64,000 nucleotides of DNA, from positions 310,001 to 374,000 of the forward strand of contig WNKP01000003.1 in NCBI GenBank assembly GCA_009797885.1, in the 5' to 3' direction. Positions 34,154 through 43,861 of the stretch are shown here, piece after piece (positions within the stretch are counted from its first letter, which is position 1; the number at the start of each line of letters is the position of its first letter). A program made the position numbers and the translations under genes. This DNA comes from Flavobacteriaceae bacterium GF1. GTDB lineage: Bacteria > Bacteroidota > Bacteroidia > Flavobacteriales > Flavobacteriaceae. The notes beneath the pieces are model-generated. The model worked only from the letters and a program-made list of their open reading frames with translations. It did no database searches and had not been told where the DNA came from.

Positions 34154-36324
34154 AACTATATAAAACTTCGGCAATCCTTTCGATTGTTTTTTTCTTTTGG
34201 TCCTTGGGCATTTCCTTGGCCCAACAACGTTATGTAACCCATGCGGTAAAAGAGGGGGAAACCATTTACAGCATTGCCAAATACTATCGGGTAACGCCCT
34301 ATTCCATACTTCAGGAAAACCCGGAGATCAAAAAAGTAGAGGGAATCAAACCCAATACCATCTTGATCATTCCCATAAATGGGGAGGTCGAAGGTGTGGA
34401 GACCATACAAAAGCCTGAGCCGGAAGTTGAGGAGGAGCCCAAGCAGGTGGAACCTATTGGTTATCAAAGGCATCGTGTCAGGAGAAAGGAAACCCTTTTT
34501 AGCTTGACCCAAAAATATGGGGTTACCGAGGAGCAGATTAAGCGATACAATACGGATTTGTATTCCCAGCCCCTAAAAAAGGGAATGGTTCTTCAAATTC
34601 CCAAATATCCTGAGATTGATGAGGACGAAGAGCGGGAAATGGACTTTGAGACCTATACGGTACAACCCAAGGAAACCCGTTGGAGTATTGCCCATAAATA
34701 TGGGATAACCGTGGATAGCCTACTGGCACTGAATCCCGATTTGCCAAAAAACCCAAGTTATCTGGCCATAGGTCAGGAATTGAAACTGCCCAGGCCCAAA
34801 GGCGATAGCCTAAAGGAGCAGGAAGTGGTAATCTTTGAATCCTTTACCGTACCTAAATCCATGGGGCTGTTCCGAGTGAGTCAAAATTATGGTATTCCCG
34901 TCGACTCGGTAATGAAGCTCAATCCAGAGATCAAGGAGATAGGCGGACTCCGGGAAGGAATGGTCCTTCGGTTGCCGAAACCGAAACCTAAAACAGAAAT
35001 TGTAAATACGGAAAACTATATTTTTTACGAGGTCAAACCGAAACAAAACATTTTTCGATTGACCCAAAACCTAAATATTTCGAGGGATTCCCTGTTTCTA
35101 TTGAACCCCCAATTGGAGAATGGCTTAAAAGCGGGAATGGTCCTTAAATTGCCCAGGGAAAAGATGGAGCAATTGGAGGTGAAGAACGCGCTGGTGCTGG
35201 ATAGGTTTAACCTGGCGGATAGTCTTAAAATTGAAAACAAACCGAATGTAATGCTCATGCTACCCTTCCGTTTGGACCGTATTAACTTCAATAATTCCGA
35301 GGTCACACAAAACCAGATTAACCGTAAGGATATCTCCTACGCACTTGGACTGTATACCGGGGCTTTAATTGCCATTGATTCCATTAATAAATTAGGGGTT
35401 TCGGTAAATGTTAAGGTGTTGGATACCGAACGTAATTTGGAAAAAGTAAAGGGGATACTGTCCCAACAGTCCCTGTTTGGTGTGGATGCCATTTTAGGCC
35501 CCGTGGATCCCGGGCTTTTGGGGGAGATTGCGGTCCAGGCAAATGGCTATAACGTTCCAGTGGTGGCCCCTTTTGCATCGAAGAGCGAATTGAGCATGTC
35601 CAATGTGTTTTTTACCAATCCCAAAGATGAGGTTATGAGAAATCGCATATTGGATTACATTGAAAAAAGGAGGGAAAACCAGACCATAATTGTGATCGCG
35701 GATGAAAAACATCAAGCTGCAAAGGACTCCATCCTATCTCGATTTCCAATGGCCAGAGCTGCAAAAATGAGTGAAGATGGTTCGTTGCACCTGGTGGATT
35801 TCCAAGTCATGTTATCGGAGCAGGAGGAAAACTGGATATTCGTGGAAACGGATCAGCCCAATTTGGCTGCCAGTGTCACCTCTATTTTAAATGCTTCCAA
35901 TGCAGAGATTGTGGACGAGGAATCTGGGGAAACCAAGCAGATCATAGTGAAAATGTTCACTACCAATTACAATACCGCTTTTGAAGCAGAATCCGTATCA
36001 AGGCCCCACCTATCCAACTTAGGGTTTACGTTCCCATCGGCCTATCGTATGGTGGAGAACGATTCCTTCACCAGGGCCTACACCAAAAGGTTCAGACACC
36101 AACCGGACCGTTATGCGGTGCGCGGATTTGATTTAATGCTGGATTTACTTTTAAAATTGGGCTATCAAAAAAACCTGTTCGAAACCGCCAATATTGTTGG
36201 TGAAACGGAGTATAGCGGAAATCGGTTCAATTATTTCAACGATTGGTCTTCCGGTTTCTTTAATGAAGCGTCTTATTTGATGCAGTACGATGAGCTACGA
36301 ATTAAACAATTGGAAACAAAATGA
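34150..36324 (+). CDS. LysM protein with periplasmic-binding-protein-like C-terminal domain
   Basis: 724 residues from the ATG at 34150, which overlaps the guaA stop (ATGA). A signal peptide is followed by five LysM modules, roughly at 28-75, 105-152, 170-217, 231-279 and 290-336, each ending L-(K/R/I)-(L/I)-P or similar. The last ~370 residues resemble a type-1 periplasmic-binding fold ([58 protein letters not shown]), as in Leu/Ile/Val-binding proteins. The LysM modules should hold it to peptidoglycan; the ligand of the C-terminal domain is unknown. No transport genes are adjacent. Confidence 0.85.
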   Translation: MKLYKTSAILSIVFFFWSLGISLAQQRYVTHAVKEGETIYSIAKYYRVTPYSILQENPEIKKVEGIKPNTILIIPINGEVEGVETIQKPEPEVEEEPKQVEPIGYQRHRVRRKETLFSLTQKYGVTEEQIKRYNTDLYSQPLKKGMVLQIPKYPEIDEDEEREMDFETYTVQPKETRWSIAHKYGITVDSLLALNPDLPKNPSYLAIGQELKLPRPKGDSLKEQEVVIFESFTVPKSMGLFRVSQNYGIPVDSVMKLNPEIKEIGGLREGMVLRLPKPKPKTEIVNTENYIFYEVKPKQNIFRLTQNLNISRDSLFLLNPQLENGLKAGMVLKLPREKMEQLEVKNALVLDRFNLADSLKIENKPNVMLMLPFRLDRINFNNSEVTQNQINRKDISYALGLYTGALIAIDSINKLGVSVNVKVLDTERNLEKVKGILSQQSLFGVDAILGPVDPGLLGEIAVQANGYNVPVVAPFASKSELSMSNVFFTNPKDEVMRNRILDYIEKRRENQTIIVIADEKHQAAKDSILSRFPMARAAKMSEDGSLHLVDFQVMLSEQEENWIFVETDQPNLAASVTSILNASNAEIVDEESGETKQIIVKMFTTNYNTAFEAESVSRPHLSNLGFTFPSAYRMVENDSFTRAYTKRFRHQPDRYAVRGFDLMLDLLLKLGYQKNLFETANIVGETEYSGNRFNYFNDWSSGFFNEASYLMQYDELRIKQLETK

Positions 36325-36728
36325 CCTCAAAAGTTACCTACAACGGAGAACTTCGCACAACTTGTATTCATCTTCGCTCAGGAAATGAATTTATCACGGA
36401 TGCTCCGGTGGACAACAATGGCCTGGGGAGGGCATTTTCACCTACCGATACCGTGGCAACAGGTTTGGCCAGTTGTATGATTACGGTGATGGGCATAAAG
36501 GCCAGGGACCTGGAAGTGGATTTGACCAATTCCGTGGCGGAAGTCACCAAACACATGGCCAGTGATCCACGTAGAATTTCCAAGATTGAGATAAATCTGT
36601 CGCTTCCTGCCCATGTATCCGAAAAAAACCGGACCATTTTGGAGCGCATTGGGAATACCTGTCCTATCCACTACAGTTTGCACCCGGATATAGAAAAGGT
36701 AATCACCTATAATTGGATACAAGAGTAA
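36321..36728 (+). CDS. OsmC-family protein
   Basis: 135 residues. The conserved OsmC/Ohr core is visible: an early beta region with FITDAPVDNNGLGRAFSPTD, and the helix TGLASCMITVMGIKA carrying the first redox Cys. The second Cys follows in RIGNTCPIHYSLHP. Members are thiol peroxidases that reduce organic hydroperoxides, using low-molecular thiols or lipoyl partners; YhfA-like members also exist. It overlaps the upstream LysM gene by 4 bp (ATGA) and the downstream DUF922 gene by 16 bp. Confidence 0.88.
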   Translation: MTSKVTYNGELRTTCIHLRSGNEFITDAPVDNNGLGRAFSPTDTVATGLASCMITVMGIKARDLEVDLTNSVAEVTKHMASDPRRISKIEINLSLPAHVSEKNRTILERIGNTCPIHYSLHPDIEKVITYNWIQE

Positions 36729-37252
36729 TTGCCATAGTATTTTGCTTTCTTATTGTGGGCCTTGGTAATGCACAAGTACCGGAAGGTTCAATCCCATGGA
36801 GTGCTTCCAAAAGATTGGAATGGAGCGATTTTAAGGCCCAACTCCCCCCCGACGCCAGTTCTGCAGCGACCACGGCAAGTGGTATAAGCTATACTTATTC
36901 TGCAAATATTATGCATCATGAGGTGGAATTGGATTTTGAGGTTACGGCCTATTTCTATCCCAATGAGTCTTGGTACAAACCAACGCTCGCTACGGAAAAC
37001 TTACTCCAGCATGAACAACTGCATTTTGATATATCGGAACTATTTGCCCGAAAAATGCGATTGAAACTCAGGCAGACCACCTTTACCGAAAATGTGAAAA
37101 CCGAGATACGAAAGATTTATAGGGAGACCTTAAAGGAGCTTTCCGACTTTCAGGATAAATACGATTGGGAGACCAATTTCTCACGAAACGAGGAGATGCA
37201 AAAACAATGGAACGCTAGAATCCATGAGGCATTGATTCAGATGCCACAATAA
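36713..37252 (+). CDS. DUF922 secreted putative zinc protease
   Basis: 179 residues with a TTG start inside the end of the OsmC gene; no ATG precedes the signal peptide (cleaved near GNAQ, residue 21). LQHEQLHFD (residues 98-106) has the HExxH shape of zinc proteases (His100, Glu101, His104), as described for DUF922. The start WSASKRLEWSDFKA is the other family landmark. It is presumably periplasmic. Substrate and even activity are unproven. The unusual start codon fits translational coupling to the preceding gene. Confidence 0.75.
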   Translation: MDTRVIAIVFCFLIVGLGNAQVPEGSIPWSASKRLEWSDFKAQLPPDASSAATTASGISYTYSANIMHHEVELDFEVTAYFYPNESWYKPTLATENLLQHEQLHFDISELFARKMRLKLRQTTFTENVKTEIRKIYRETLKELSDFQDKYDWETNFSRNEEMQKQWNARIHEALIQMPQ

Positions 37253-37376
37253 TTCCTTTCTTACACCACGACAATAAATTCATAAATTCTATTTATGTTA
37301 TTGCTAAAATAATTAAATAAAATTTTATGAAAATATCTCTTCATATTTGCAATCGAAAACGTTTTAGTACCAAAAT

Positions 37377-38891
37377 ATGAATACAAAAGTATTGATCAAG
37401 AAAAATCAGGGTAAATCGGTAAACACACCTGTAAAGGTTGCCGTAGCAATGGGCGATGGCATTGGACCGGAAATTATGAAAGCGACCTTACGCATTATGG
37501 AGGCGGCCGGTGCCAACATACAACCTGATTTTATTGAACTGGGGGAAAAAGTGTACCTCTCCGGAAATACCTCTGGAATTGATACCAACGCATGGGAGGC
37601 CATCAACAACAACAAACTCATTTTTAAGGCCCCCATTACAACCCCACAAGGTAAGGGCTATAAAAGTTTAAATGTTACCTTACGAAAATCCTTGGGACTT
37701 TTTGCCAATGTTAGGCCCGTGTCCGCTTTACATCCTTATGTTCCCACCAATTTTCCGGATATGGATGTGGTCATCATACGGGAAAATGAGGAGGATCTCT
37801 ATGCCGGGATAGAACATAGGCAAACACAAGATGTAGTGCAATGTCTTAAACTCATTACCAGACCGGGTTGTGAACGGATCGTAAGATATGCCTTTGAATA
37901 TGCCAAAGCTTTCGATAGAAAGAAAGTGACCTGTATGGTCAAGGATAATATTATGAAATTGACCGATGGATTGTTCCATCAGGTATTCAAGGAGATTTCA
38001 CAGGAATATCCAGAGATTGAAAATGAAACCCAAATTATTGATATTGGTTCTGCCCGTTTGGCGGCCAAACCGGAAAATTATGATGTTGTGGTCACCGCCA
38101 ACCTTTATGGGGACATCATCTCCGATATTGCAGCTGAAATAGGCGGATCTGTTGGAATGGCCGGCTCTGCCAATATAGGAAGGAATGTAGCGATGTTTGA
38201 GGCCATTCACGGTTCTGCCCCGGATATCGCAGGGCAGGGCATAGCGAATCCCTCAGGTTTGATCAATGCGGCCGTTGCCATGTTGGCCCATATTGGACAG
38301 CCCGAAGTAGGGGACAAAATAAAAAATGCCTGGTTAACCACCTTGGAACAAGGATTCCATACTGCGGATATCTATAGGGAAGGGGTAAGTACCCAAAAGG
38401 TGAATACCCAAGAGTTTGCGGACAAGGTCATTGGGAATTTGGACCAACTTCCTGAAAAACTACCAACCAGTACATTGGCCAATGGGAAAGGAATTGTACA
38501 CATTCCCGATTATGTGCGCAAACCGCAGGAAAAGGAATTGGTAGGCGTGGACGTGTTCTTGGATTGGCAGGGCAAAGACCCCAATGAATTGGGGGATGCA
38601 CTTTCGGAAATAGATGTGTACCGATTAAAGCTCAAAATGATTACCAATCGAGGGGTAAAGGTGTACCCCAAAGGACTTAAGGAAACCTATTGTACCGATC
38701 ACTGGCGTTGTCGATTTGTTGGTGTGGATGCAAAAATCGATAGGGCCGAACCAGAATATGCACCCATTGAATTTGAACAAGTGGTCGCTTTATTGTCCAA
38801 ATTAAACTATCTGGGCTACGATGCGATCAAAACGGAGAATCTCTACAAATTTGACGGAAAACGCGGATTTTCCTTGGGACAGGGAGAATAA
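37377..38891 (+). CDS. icd: NADP-dependent isocitrate dehydrogenase
   Basis: 504 residues, of the long type with a C-terminal extra domain known from Thermus and Rickettsia-like enzymes. Landmarks: VAVAMGDGIGPEIM, the substrate loop LNVTLRKSLGLFANVRPV, the family signature NLYGDIISDIAAEIGGSVGMAGSANIG, and FEAIHGSAPDIAGQGIANP. It oxidises isocitrate to 2-oxoglutarate in the TCA cycle. A 124-bp upstream gap contains a box-like CATATTTG near 37345-37352. It is followed by a terminator shared with the convergent GH20 gene. Confidence 0.93.
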   Translation: MNTKVLIKKNQGKSVNTPVKVAVAMGDGIGPEIMKATLRIMEAAGANIQPDFIELGEKVYLSGNTSGIDTNAWEAINNNKLIFKAPITTPQGKGYKSLNVTLRKSLGLFANVRPVSALHPYVPTNFPDMDVVIIRENEEDLYAGIEHRQTQDVVQCLKLITRPGCERIVRYAFEYAKAFDRKKVTCMVKDNIMKLTDGLFHQVFKEISQEYPEIENETQIIDIGSARLAAKPENYDVVVTANLYGDIISDIAAEIGGSVGMAGSANIGRNVAMFEAIHGSAPDIAGQGIANPSGLINAAVAMLAHIGQPEVGDKIKNAWLTTLEQGFHTADIYREGVSTQKVNTQEFADKVIGNLDQLPEKLPTSTLANGKGIVHIPDYVRKPQEKELVGVDVFLDWQGKDPNELGDALSEIDVYRLKLKMITNRGVKVYPKGLKETYCTDHWRCRFVGVDAKIDRAEPEYAPIEFEQVVALLSKLNYLGYDAIKTENLYKFDGKRGFSLGQGE

Positions 38892-38922
38892 TTGCTATAA
38901 AATAGAAGAACCCTCTTCAGCC

Positions 38923-38970
38923 AATGCATCGGGAATAGATGGCCATTACGGTTTTTCCCGATGCATTTTT
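38923..38970. terminator. Bidirectional terminator between icd and GH20
   Basis: AATGCATCGGGAA (38923-38935) and TTCCCGATGCATT (38955-38967) form a perfect 13-bp stem around a 19-base loop. TTTAGTTTT follows on the plus side. It overlaps the stop codon of the minus-strand GH20 gene. Confidence 0.85.
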
Positions 38971-40558
38971 AGTTTTCCCAATCCACTAATTCCGTTCGGT
39001 AAAAGTTCACGTCATTGCGGTTCAGGTAAGGAACTTGTCCCTTCAGTCGTATTTTATATTCTTCCCAATTCCGCTGATCTGCGGGAGTCCAGCCCAACTC
39101 CGCATAGCCAATGGCCCTGGGAAATGCCAAATATTCCAGTTCCGCACTATTGCTGATGGTCTCTGACCAAAGAGGGGCCTCTATCCCCAAAATCTGCTCC
39201 TTGGGTAGTCCTTCCACGTAGGTTTCAGGATCCCAATTATAGGCATCATCAACGGGAATGTATGCGGCCCAATGCAGACCATGTTTGGAAAGGGTATCGT
39301 ATTTCATGTCCAAGTAGATTTTCTTGGCAGGGGAAAGAATGATTTGATTCCCTTTTTCCACCATTTTCAGGGCACTTTCGGGCTCATTCCAAAATTGGCC
39401 AACGGTAGTCTGACTGATATTTGCCTGGGCAATTTCATTCCATCCAATAGCCTTCTTTCCATGTTTTTGTACAATTTTTTCCACCTTTTCCACAAAATGG
39501 ATGTAATCCTTTTTAGGTGTTGCATGGCTTTCATCACCGCCAATATGGAAATAGGGACTGGGAGAAATCGCCGTAATCTCACGAACCACATCGTCCACGA
39601 AGACATATACCGTATCCTTGTACGCATCAAATGAGCTATATCCCACTTTCATATCCGTACGTACCCTTGGGGTCTCCGCTTTCCCTTTTGCATGAAAAAT
39701 AGGATAGCTCAGATTTGCGGCATTGGTATGGCCTGGCATATCTATTTCCGGAATGACCTGTATATGGCGTTTTGCGGCATACGCTACCAGTTCCTTGAAT
39801 TCCTCCTGGGTATAGAAACCTCCAGGGCCACCACCCACTTCACTTTGTGCACCAATCTCCGTGAGCTTGGGCCAGGACTTGATTTCAATTCGCCACCCTT
39901 GGTCGTCCGTCAAGTGCATATGGAAAGCATTGTATTTATAATAGGCCAGGAGGTCGATATACTTCTTAACTTCTTCAACTGTGAAAAAATGCCGTGCCAC
40001 ATCCAACATGGCACCCCTATAGCCAAAGTTAGGGGCATCGTCTATCTTTCCCGAAGGGATGAGCCACATAGGCTGCTCCGCCAAAGTATCGTTGCTTTGT
40101 TCCGGTATCAATTGCCGAAGGGTCTGGATACCCCTAAAGGCACCTGCCGCCGTACGGGCATTTAGCAACACACTATCATTTTTGATATGCAATTGATAGG
40201 CTTCCGGGGCATCTGATTCCAAAGCCTCCGTTTGATTGATATATATGATGCGCTCCACCGCTTCCAAAGGACTTTCATTCACAGGGATGTTAAGGCTTAA
40301 TTGCGTTTGGATCTTATTGGATAAAAACTGCCCAACCTTTTCAAATCCATTGGCAGCCTGTGCGGTGTAAATAGCAGTTTTGCTGTCCAGTCCAAAGGCC
40401 GAATGGGTAGCGACCACCTTTAGGGGTTTTGGGATAAGTGCGGCTTGGGACAAATCTGTTTCTGGATAAGGTATTTTCTTGGGTGCATCGGAACAGCCGA
40501 TAAAGGGAACAACAAAAAAAGAAGCGATAAAGCTTGTAAGGAAACTACGGGTATTCAT
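38969..40558 (-). CDS. GH20 beta-N-acetylhexosaminidase lipoprotein
   Basis: 529 residues. The N-terminus has a lipobox (PFIGC, Cys22). A GH20b-type domain is followed by the catalytic (beta/alpha)8 barrel: RGAMLDVARHFF, FHMHLTDDQGWRIEI, VIPEIDMPGHTNA and the catalytic pair Asp342-Glu343 in HIGGDESH. The enzyme removes terminal GlcNAc or GalNAc from glycans, for example from chitin, peptidoglycan or host glycoprotein fragments, outside the cytoplasm. It is a single gene that shares a terminator with icd. Confidence 0.93.
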   Translation of the reverse strand: MNTRSFLTSFIASFFVVPFIGCSDAPKKIPYPETDLSQAALIPKPLKVVATHSAFGLDSKTAIYTAQAANGFEKVGQFLSNKIQTQLSLNIPVNESPLEAVERIIYINQTEALESDAPEAYQLHIKNDSVLLNARTAAGAFRGIQTLRQLIPEQSNDTLAEQPMWLIPSGKIDDAPNFGYRGAMLDVARHFFTVEEVKKYIDLLAYYKYNAFHMHLTDDQGWRIEIKSWPKLTEIGAQSEVGGGPGGFYTQEEFKELVAYAAKRHIQVIPEIDMPGHTNAANLSYPIFHAKGKAETPRVRTDMKVGYSSFDAYKDTVYVFVDDVVREITAISPSPYFHIGGDESHATPKKDYIHFVEKVEKIVQKHGKKAIGWNEIAQANISQTTVGQFWNEPESALKMVEKGNQIILSPAKKIYLDMKYDTLSKHGLHWAAYIPVDDAYNWDPETYVEGLPKEQILGIEAPLWSETISNSAELEYLAFPRAIGYAELGWTPADQRNWEEYKIRLKGQVPYLNRNDVNFYRTELVDWEN

Positions 40559-40663
40559 TAGTATAACTTTTTGGGAATGCGGTGTCTATAGCTACAAAGT
40601 TAATTTGAAAATAAGTAAGGGAACAATATCATATTTTCAAATTCCGATAGTATCGCAAAGCAA

Positions 40664-41311
40664 TCAGTCCACAAATTCCTTAAGGGCGTTATACCATATT
40701 TCATATCCCTTTCCATTCATATGTAGTCCATCTTCCACAAAAATATCGGTCTTTACCTTTCTTCCATTGAGCATGGGACTCCATACATCCACAAAGTCCA
40801 CTTGTTGGGTATTCATGGCAAATTTGGCCAACTTTTTGTTCAACCGTCTGTACTTGCCACGTAGTTTCCAACGTGAAATACTTGGTTTTGCCGATATTAG
40901 GATTACCTCCCGTTCCCCATCACTTTTTAGTAAGTTTTCCACGATACTTTGGGTGGTCTGCAAAATTTTTCGCGGACTTTTTTTAGAAAAAATATCGTTG
41001 TCACCCTCGTAAACAAAGACTTTTTTAGGCTCGTAGCGCAATACCAAATCGTTGAGGTGATAAAGCAAATCCGATGCCTGGGACCCTCCAAAACCGGCAT
41101 TTAACACTTGATTTTCCGGAAATCGTTCCTGTAGGTCCTTCCAAAACCGGATACTGGAGCTACCTGTGAAAACGATGGTTTCCCTGGAAGAATCCCATAG
41201 GGAGTCGTTCCGTTTTACAATTTCCACCACCTCTTTTCCAAAAGGAGCGGAATCTTGCGCAAAAAAGAAGGAAGTAATCAAAAGAAAACCTGTACACAGG
41301 CAGTATTTCAT
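40664..41311 (-). CDS. SGNH/GDSL-family hydrolase, secreted
   Basis: 215 residues from the ATG at 41311, which gives a clean signal peptide (MKYCLCTGFLLITSFFFAQ). SGNH blocks: IVFTGSSSIRFW (nucleophile Ser), LNAGFGGSQASDL (Gly), EGDNDIFS (Asn) and DGLHMNGKGYEIW (Asp/His). It is an esterase or acyl hydrolase of unknown substrate, of the PAF-acetylhydrolase/rhamnogalacturonan-esterase-like subgroup. It lies 15 bp before the DUF1643 gene end in the same orientation, so it may be in one transcript with the DUF1643 and alpha/beta hydrolase genes. Confidence 0.88.
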   Translation of the reverse strand: MKYCLCTGFLLITSFFFAQDSAPFGKEVVEIVKRNDSLWDSSRETIVFTGSSSIRFWKDLQERFPENQVLNAGFGGSQASDLLYHLNDLVLRYEPKKVFVYEGDNDIFSKKSPRKILQTTQSIVENLLKSDGEREVILISAKPSISRWKLRGKYRRLNKKLAKFAMNTQQVDFVDVWSPMLNGRKVKTDIFVEDGLHMNGKGYEIWYNALKEFVD

Positions 41312-41355
41312 TGAGACTTTAAGTGCTATTTTACAAAGCATTGGATTTCTGTATT

Positions 41356-41829
41356 TTAAACATTACAAAGGTTGCTGGAATAGGGAAGGTATAAGGGGTG
41401 TTTTGGTGAACCGTCCTTATTATTTCCAAAACACTTTGCCCTTGGAAAGCGTTTTTTAAAATAAATGTCCCGTCCCATTTTCTTTACCAATTCGTGATTT
41501 CCCCATGCAAAAACCACCTCGGAACAATGCGGTTCCACCTTTTTGAACCAATTTAGGTTTTCCTTCCAATTACCACTTGGCTCCAGTTCTTTTGGATCGG
41601 TCGCAATACGGGTAAAGCAATTCAACAAAAAACAACCTCCAAATCCCAGTCTTTGGGCATGGGCAATAATTCTTTTGGTGGTGGCATCATTACATTTCCC
41701 TCCGGCAGTGGAGGGGTTTAAACCAATAAAGAGTACATGGGGCTTTATGCGGTCCCATCTTCTCCAAAGTACATAACGTTCCCTTTTGCAAGGACTAAAA
41801 ATTGCTCCAGATGTACTTGAAAACTCCAA
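41356..41829 (-). CDS. DUF1643 family protein
   Basis: 157 residues without a signal peptide. It matches DUF1643: YVLWRRWDRIKPHVLFIGLNPSTAGGKCNDATTK at the start, LGFGGCFLLNCFTRIATDP and VVFAWGNHELV in the middle. The family has a uracil-DNA-glycosylase-like appearance, but its function is not established. The gene ends 44 bp before the SGNH gene start and begins 1 bp after the stop of the alpha/beta hydrolase gene. Confidence 0.85.
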   Translation of the reverse strand: MEFSSTSGAIFSPCKRERYVLWRRWDRIKPHVLFIGLNPSTAGGKCNDATTKRIIAHAQRLGFGGCFLLNCFTRIATDPKELEPSGNWKENLNWFKKVEPHCSEVVFAWGNHELVKKMGRDIYFKKRFPRAKCFGNNKDGSPKHPLYLPYSSNLCNV

Positions 41830-41830
41830 A

Positions 41831-42703
41831 TTATTGGACTGATTTTGGAATTAGGTCCCTACTAATGGCCCAGTCATAAAATCGTTCTATCCAGGTGTCC
41901 GAGGGTAACCCCTGCGGATACATTCCAAATCCATGACCTCCTTTGGAATACATCATCAAGGAGACATTTTTATTGGCCTCCAACATGGAAGAATACAATG
42001 CTATGGAACCTTTGGCGAGACCCAGGGGATCATCGGAAGCGCAAACAATGAACATGGGCGGTGCATTGGTTTTTGGCTTTTGGACAGCTTGGGCATCCGT
42101 CCAGGCATATACCGGAACCAAAAAGTCCGGTCTGTTTTCTTCAGTATAGTCATATCCCACTCCCATGGTTACCGCACCTCCGGCAGAAAAACCCAAAAAG
42201 CCAATTTTATTTGGATTTATCCCATAGGTCGAAGCATTTTCCCGAATGTGGGCGATAGCGTTCAATCCATCGGTTACGGCAAAGGGCAGGACTTCCCCAG
42301 CTTTTTGTAAAACGGTAGCAGGAGGAGTGGACATCACTTCCGCAGTGCCATCGTCCCCCGTGGGGACCAATCGATATTTGAGAACAAAGGTCGTAACTCC
42401 TTTTTTGGCCAACCATTCGGCCACTGCCGTACCCTCGTTTTCAATACTCAAGGCATATAAACCGCCCCCTGGGGCTACTACTACGGCAGTCCCTGAATTG
42501 TTTTCCGACTTTGGTCGGAAAACTTGCATGCTTGGTTGGGAGACATTGGTGACGACCTGGGTTTTCCAAATCTGAGAGAAAAACGTTTTCTCCGGTCCCA
42601 CCCACTCCAAATTTCCATCATCCGTTTTGGGTAACGCAATGATTTCCTGGGCATAAAAAGTTAAACTGCATATGAGGAACAGTAAGGTAAAACCAATTTT
42701 CAT
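41831..42703 (-). CDS. Secreted alpha/beta hydrolase (esterase/lipase-like)
   Basis: 290 residues with a signal peptide (cleaved after FYAQ, about 19). The oxyanion segment VVVAPGGGLYAL (75-86) and the nucleophile elbow GFSAGG (171-176, Ser173) mark the dienelactone-hydrolase/xylan-esterase-like BD-FAE group. Asp is in CASDDPLG and His in SKGGHGFGMYP. It probably deacylates a polysaccharide or small ester in the periplasm. It is the first of three same-strand genes with minimal gaps. Confidence 0.87.
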   Translation of the reverse strand: MKIGFTLLFLICSLTFYAQEIIALPKTDDGNLEWVGPEKTFFSQIWKTQVVTNVSQPSMQVFRPKSENNSGTAVVVAPGGGLYALSIENEGTAVAEWLAKKGVTTFVLKYRLVPTGDDGTAEVMSTPPATVLQKAGEVLPFAVTDGLNAIAHIRENASTYGINPNKIGFLGFSAGGAVTMGVGYDYTEENRPDFLVPVYAWTDAQAVQKPKTNAPPMFIVCASDDPLGLAKGSIALYSSMLEANKNVSLMMYSKGGHGFGMYPQGLPSDTWIERFYDWAISRDLIPKSVQ

Positions 42704-42908
42704 AACGGTGTTTGTTTTGTTTAAAGATAAGGATTAAGCCGCAGTCCGGTGGTTTCCTACCATATTTCGGATGTGCTGAGCCAATCAGGTAGATCAACAC
42801 CTAAAAGAATGCCTATCGGTCTAGGTTAATAACTTCGGATTTCTTTTCCCAGGGTATTGAATACAATACTATCGATACTTAGTAGCTTTGGGACCTTAAT
42901 GCTCAGCA
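42704..42908. other. Divergent intergenic region
   Basis: 205 bp between the alpha/beta hydrolase (minus) and mazG (plus) genes. It must contain both promoters. No clear TAnnTTTG box, repeat or gene is seen. Confidence 0.35.
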
Positions 42909-43688
42909 ATGAAAACACGGGAGGAACAACTAAAGGCTTTTGACCGATTATTGACCATAATGGAGGAACTCAGGGAACAATGCCCATGGGACAGAAAGCA
43001 AACCTTACAATCACTGCGACACTTGACCATTGAAGAAACCTATGAACTTGGCGATGCCATTTTGGACAATGATCTGGAGGAGGTAAAAAAGGAATTGGGG
43101 GATTTACTGCTGCATATCGTTTTCTATGCCAAAATAGGTTCGGAAACGCAGGATTTTGATATTGCGGATGTCGCCAATGGAATTTGTGATAAGTTGATCA
43201 ATCGGCATCCACATATATATGGCGATGTTTCCGTGAGCGATGAAACGGAAGTAAAACGCAATTGGGAGGATATCAAACTCAAAGAAGGTAAAAAAAGTGT
43301 GCTCCAGGGCGTACCGAACAGTTTGCCCGCTTTGGTAAAAGCGAACCGGATTCAGGAAAAGGTAGCTGGGGTAGGTTTTGATTGGGAACAACCGGAACAG
43401 GTTTTTGAAAAGTTACAGGAGGAATTGGGGGAGCTTCAGGAAGAACTAAAAGTTGCCAATAAGGACAAGATTGAACATGAGTTTGGGGATGTGTTGTTTT
43501 CCATGGTTAATTACGCCCGATTTTTAGGGGTAAATCCTGAAAATGCCCTGGAACATACCAATAAAAAATTCATACATCGCTTTCAGTATTTGGAAGAAAA
43601 AGCAAAAGGACTGGGCAAGACCTTAAAGGATATGACCTTAACCGAAATGGATGTTTTTTGGGAAGAAGCGAAAAGAGTTAAGAATTAA
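42909..43688 (+). CDS. mazG: MazG nucleoside triphosphate pyrophosphohydrolase
   Basis: 259 residues with the typical duplicated MazG fold. The first half holds CPWDRKQTLQSLRHLTIEETYEL with the metal-binding ExxE...ExxD helices (VKKELGDLLLHIVFYA). The second half repeats this (LQEELGELQEELK; HEFGDVLFSMVNYAR). It hydrolyses non-canonical NTPs to NMP and pyrophosphate. The last codons already belong to the AAGAGTT heptamer array, so the C-terminus (KRVKN) may vary with the repeat. Confidence 0.93.
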   Translation: MKTREEQLKAFDRLLTIMEELREQCPWDRKQTLQSLRHLTIEETYELGDAILDNDLEEVKKELGDLLLHIVFYAKIGSETQDFDIADVANGICDKLINRHPHIYGDVSVSDETEVKRNWEDIKLKEGKKSVLQGVPNSLPALVKANRIQEKVAGVGFDWEQPEQVFEKLQEELGELQEELKVANKDKIEHEFGDVLFSMVNYARFLGVNPENALEHTNKKFIHRFQYLEEKAKGLGKTLKDMTLTEMDVFWEEAKRVKN

Positions 43689-43728
43689 GAGTTAAGAGTT
43701 AAGAGTTATGAGTTATGAGTTAAAAGTT
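43673..43728. repeat. Heptanucleotide tandem repeat, AAGAGTT x8
   Basis: Eight 7-bp units: AAGAGTT, AAGAATT, AAGAGTT x3, ATGAGTT x2, AAAAGTT. The array begins inside the last codons of mazG and runs past its stop (43688). Confidence 0.9.
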
Positions 43729-43740
43729 TCCTACTTTCCA

Positions 43741-43852
43741 TTAACCATTAACCATTAACCATTAACCATTAACCATTAACCATTAACCATTAACCATTAA
43801 CCATTAACCATCAACCATCAACCATTAACCATTAGCCATCAACCATTAATCG
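43741..43852. repeat. Heptanucleotide tandem repeat, TTAACCA x16
   Basis: Ten perfect TTAACCA units (43741-43810), then TCAACCA x2, TTAACCA, TTAGCCA, TCAACCA and TTAATCG. It ends 9 bp before the TTG start of the MATE gene. A perfect core with a degenerate edge suggests ongoing slippage at the left side. Confidence 0.92.
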
Positions 43853-43861
43853 TCAGAAAAC

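Noticed and set aside
42618-42800. 60-codon minus-strand frame at the start of the alpha/beta hydrolase
   Set aside because: Out-of-frame shadow covering the signal-peptide codons, without family features.
43741-43852. CRISPR or telomere-like repeat
   Set aside because: Simple 7-bp tandem repeat without spacers, inside a chromosome between ordinary genes.
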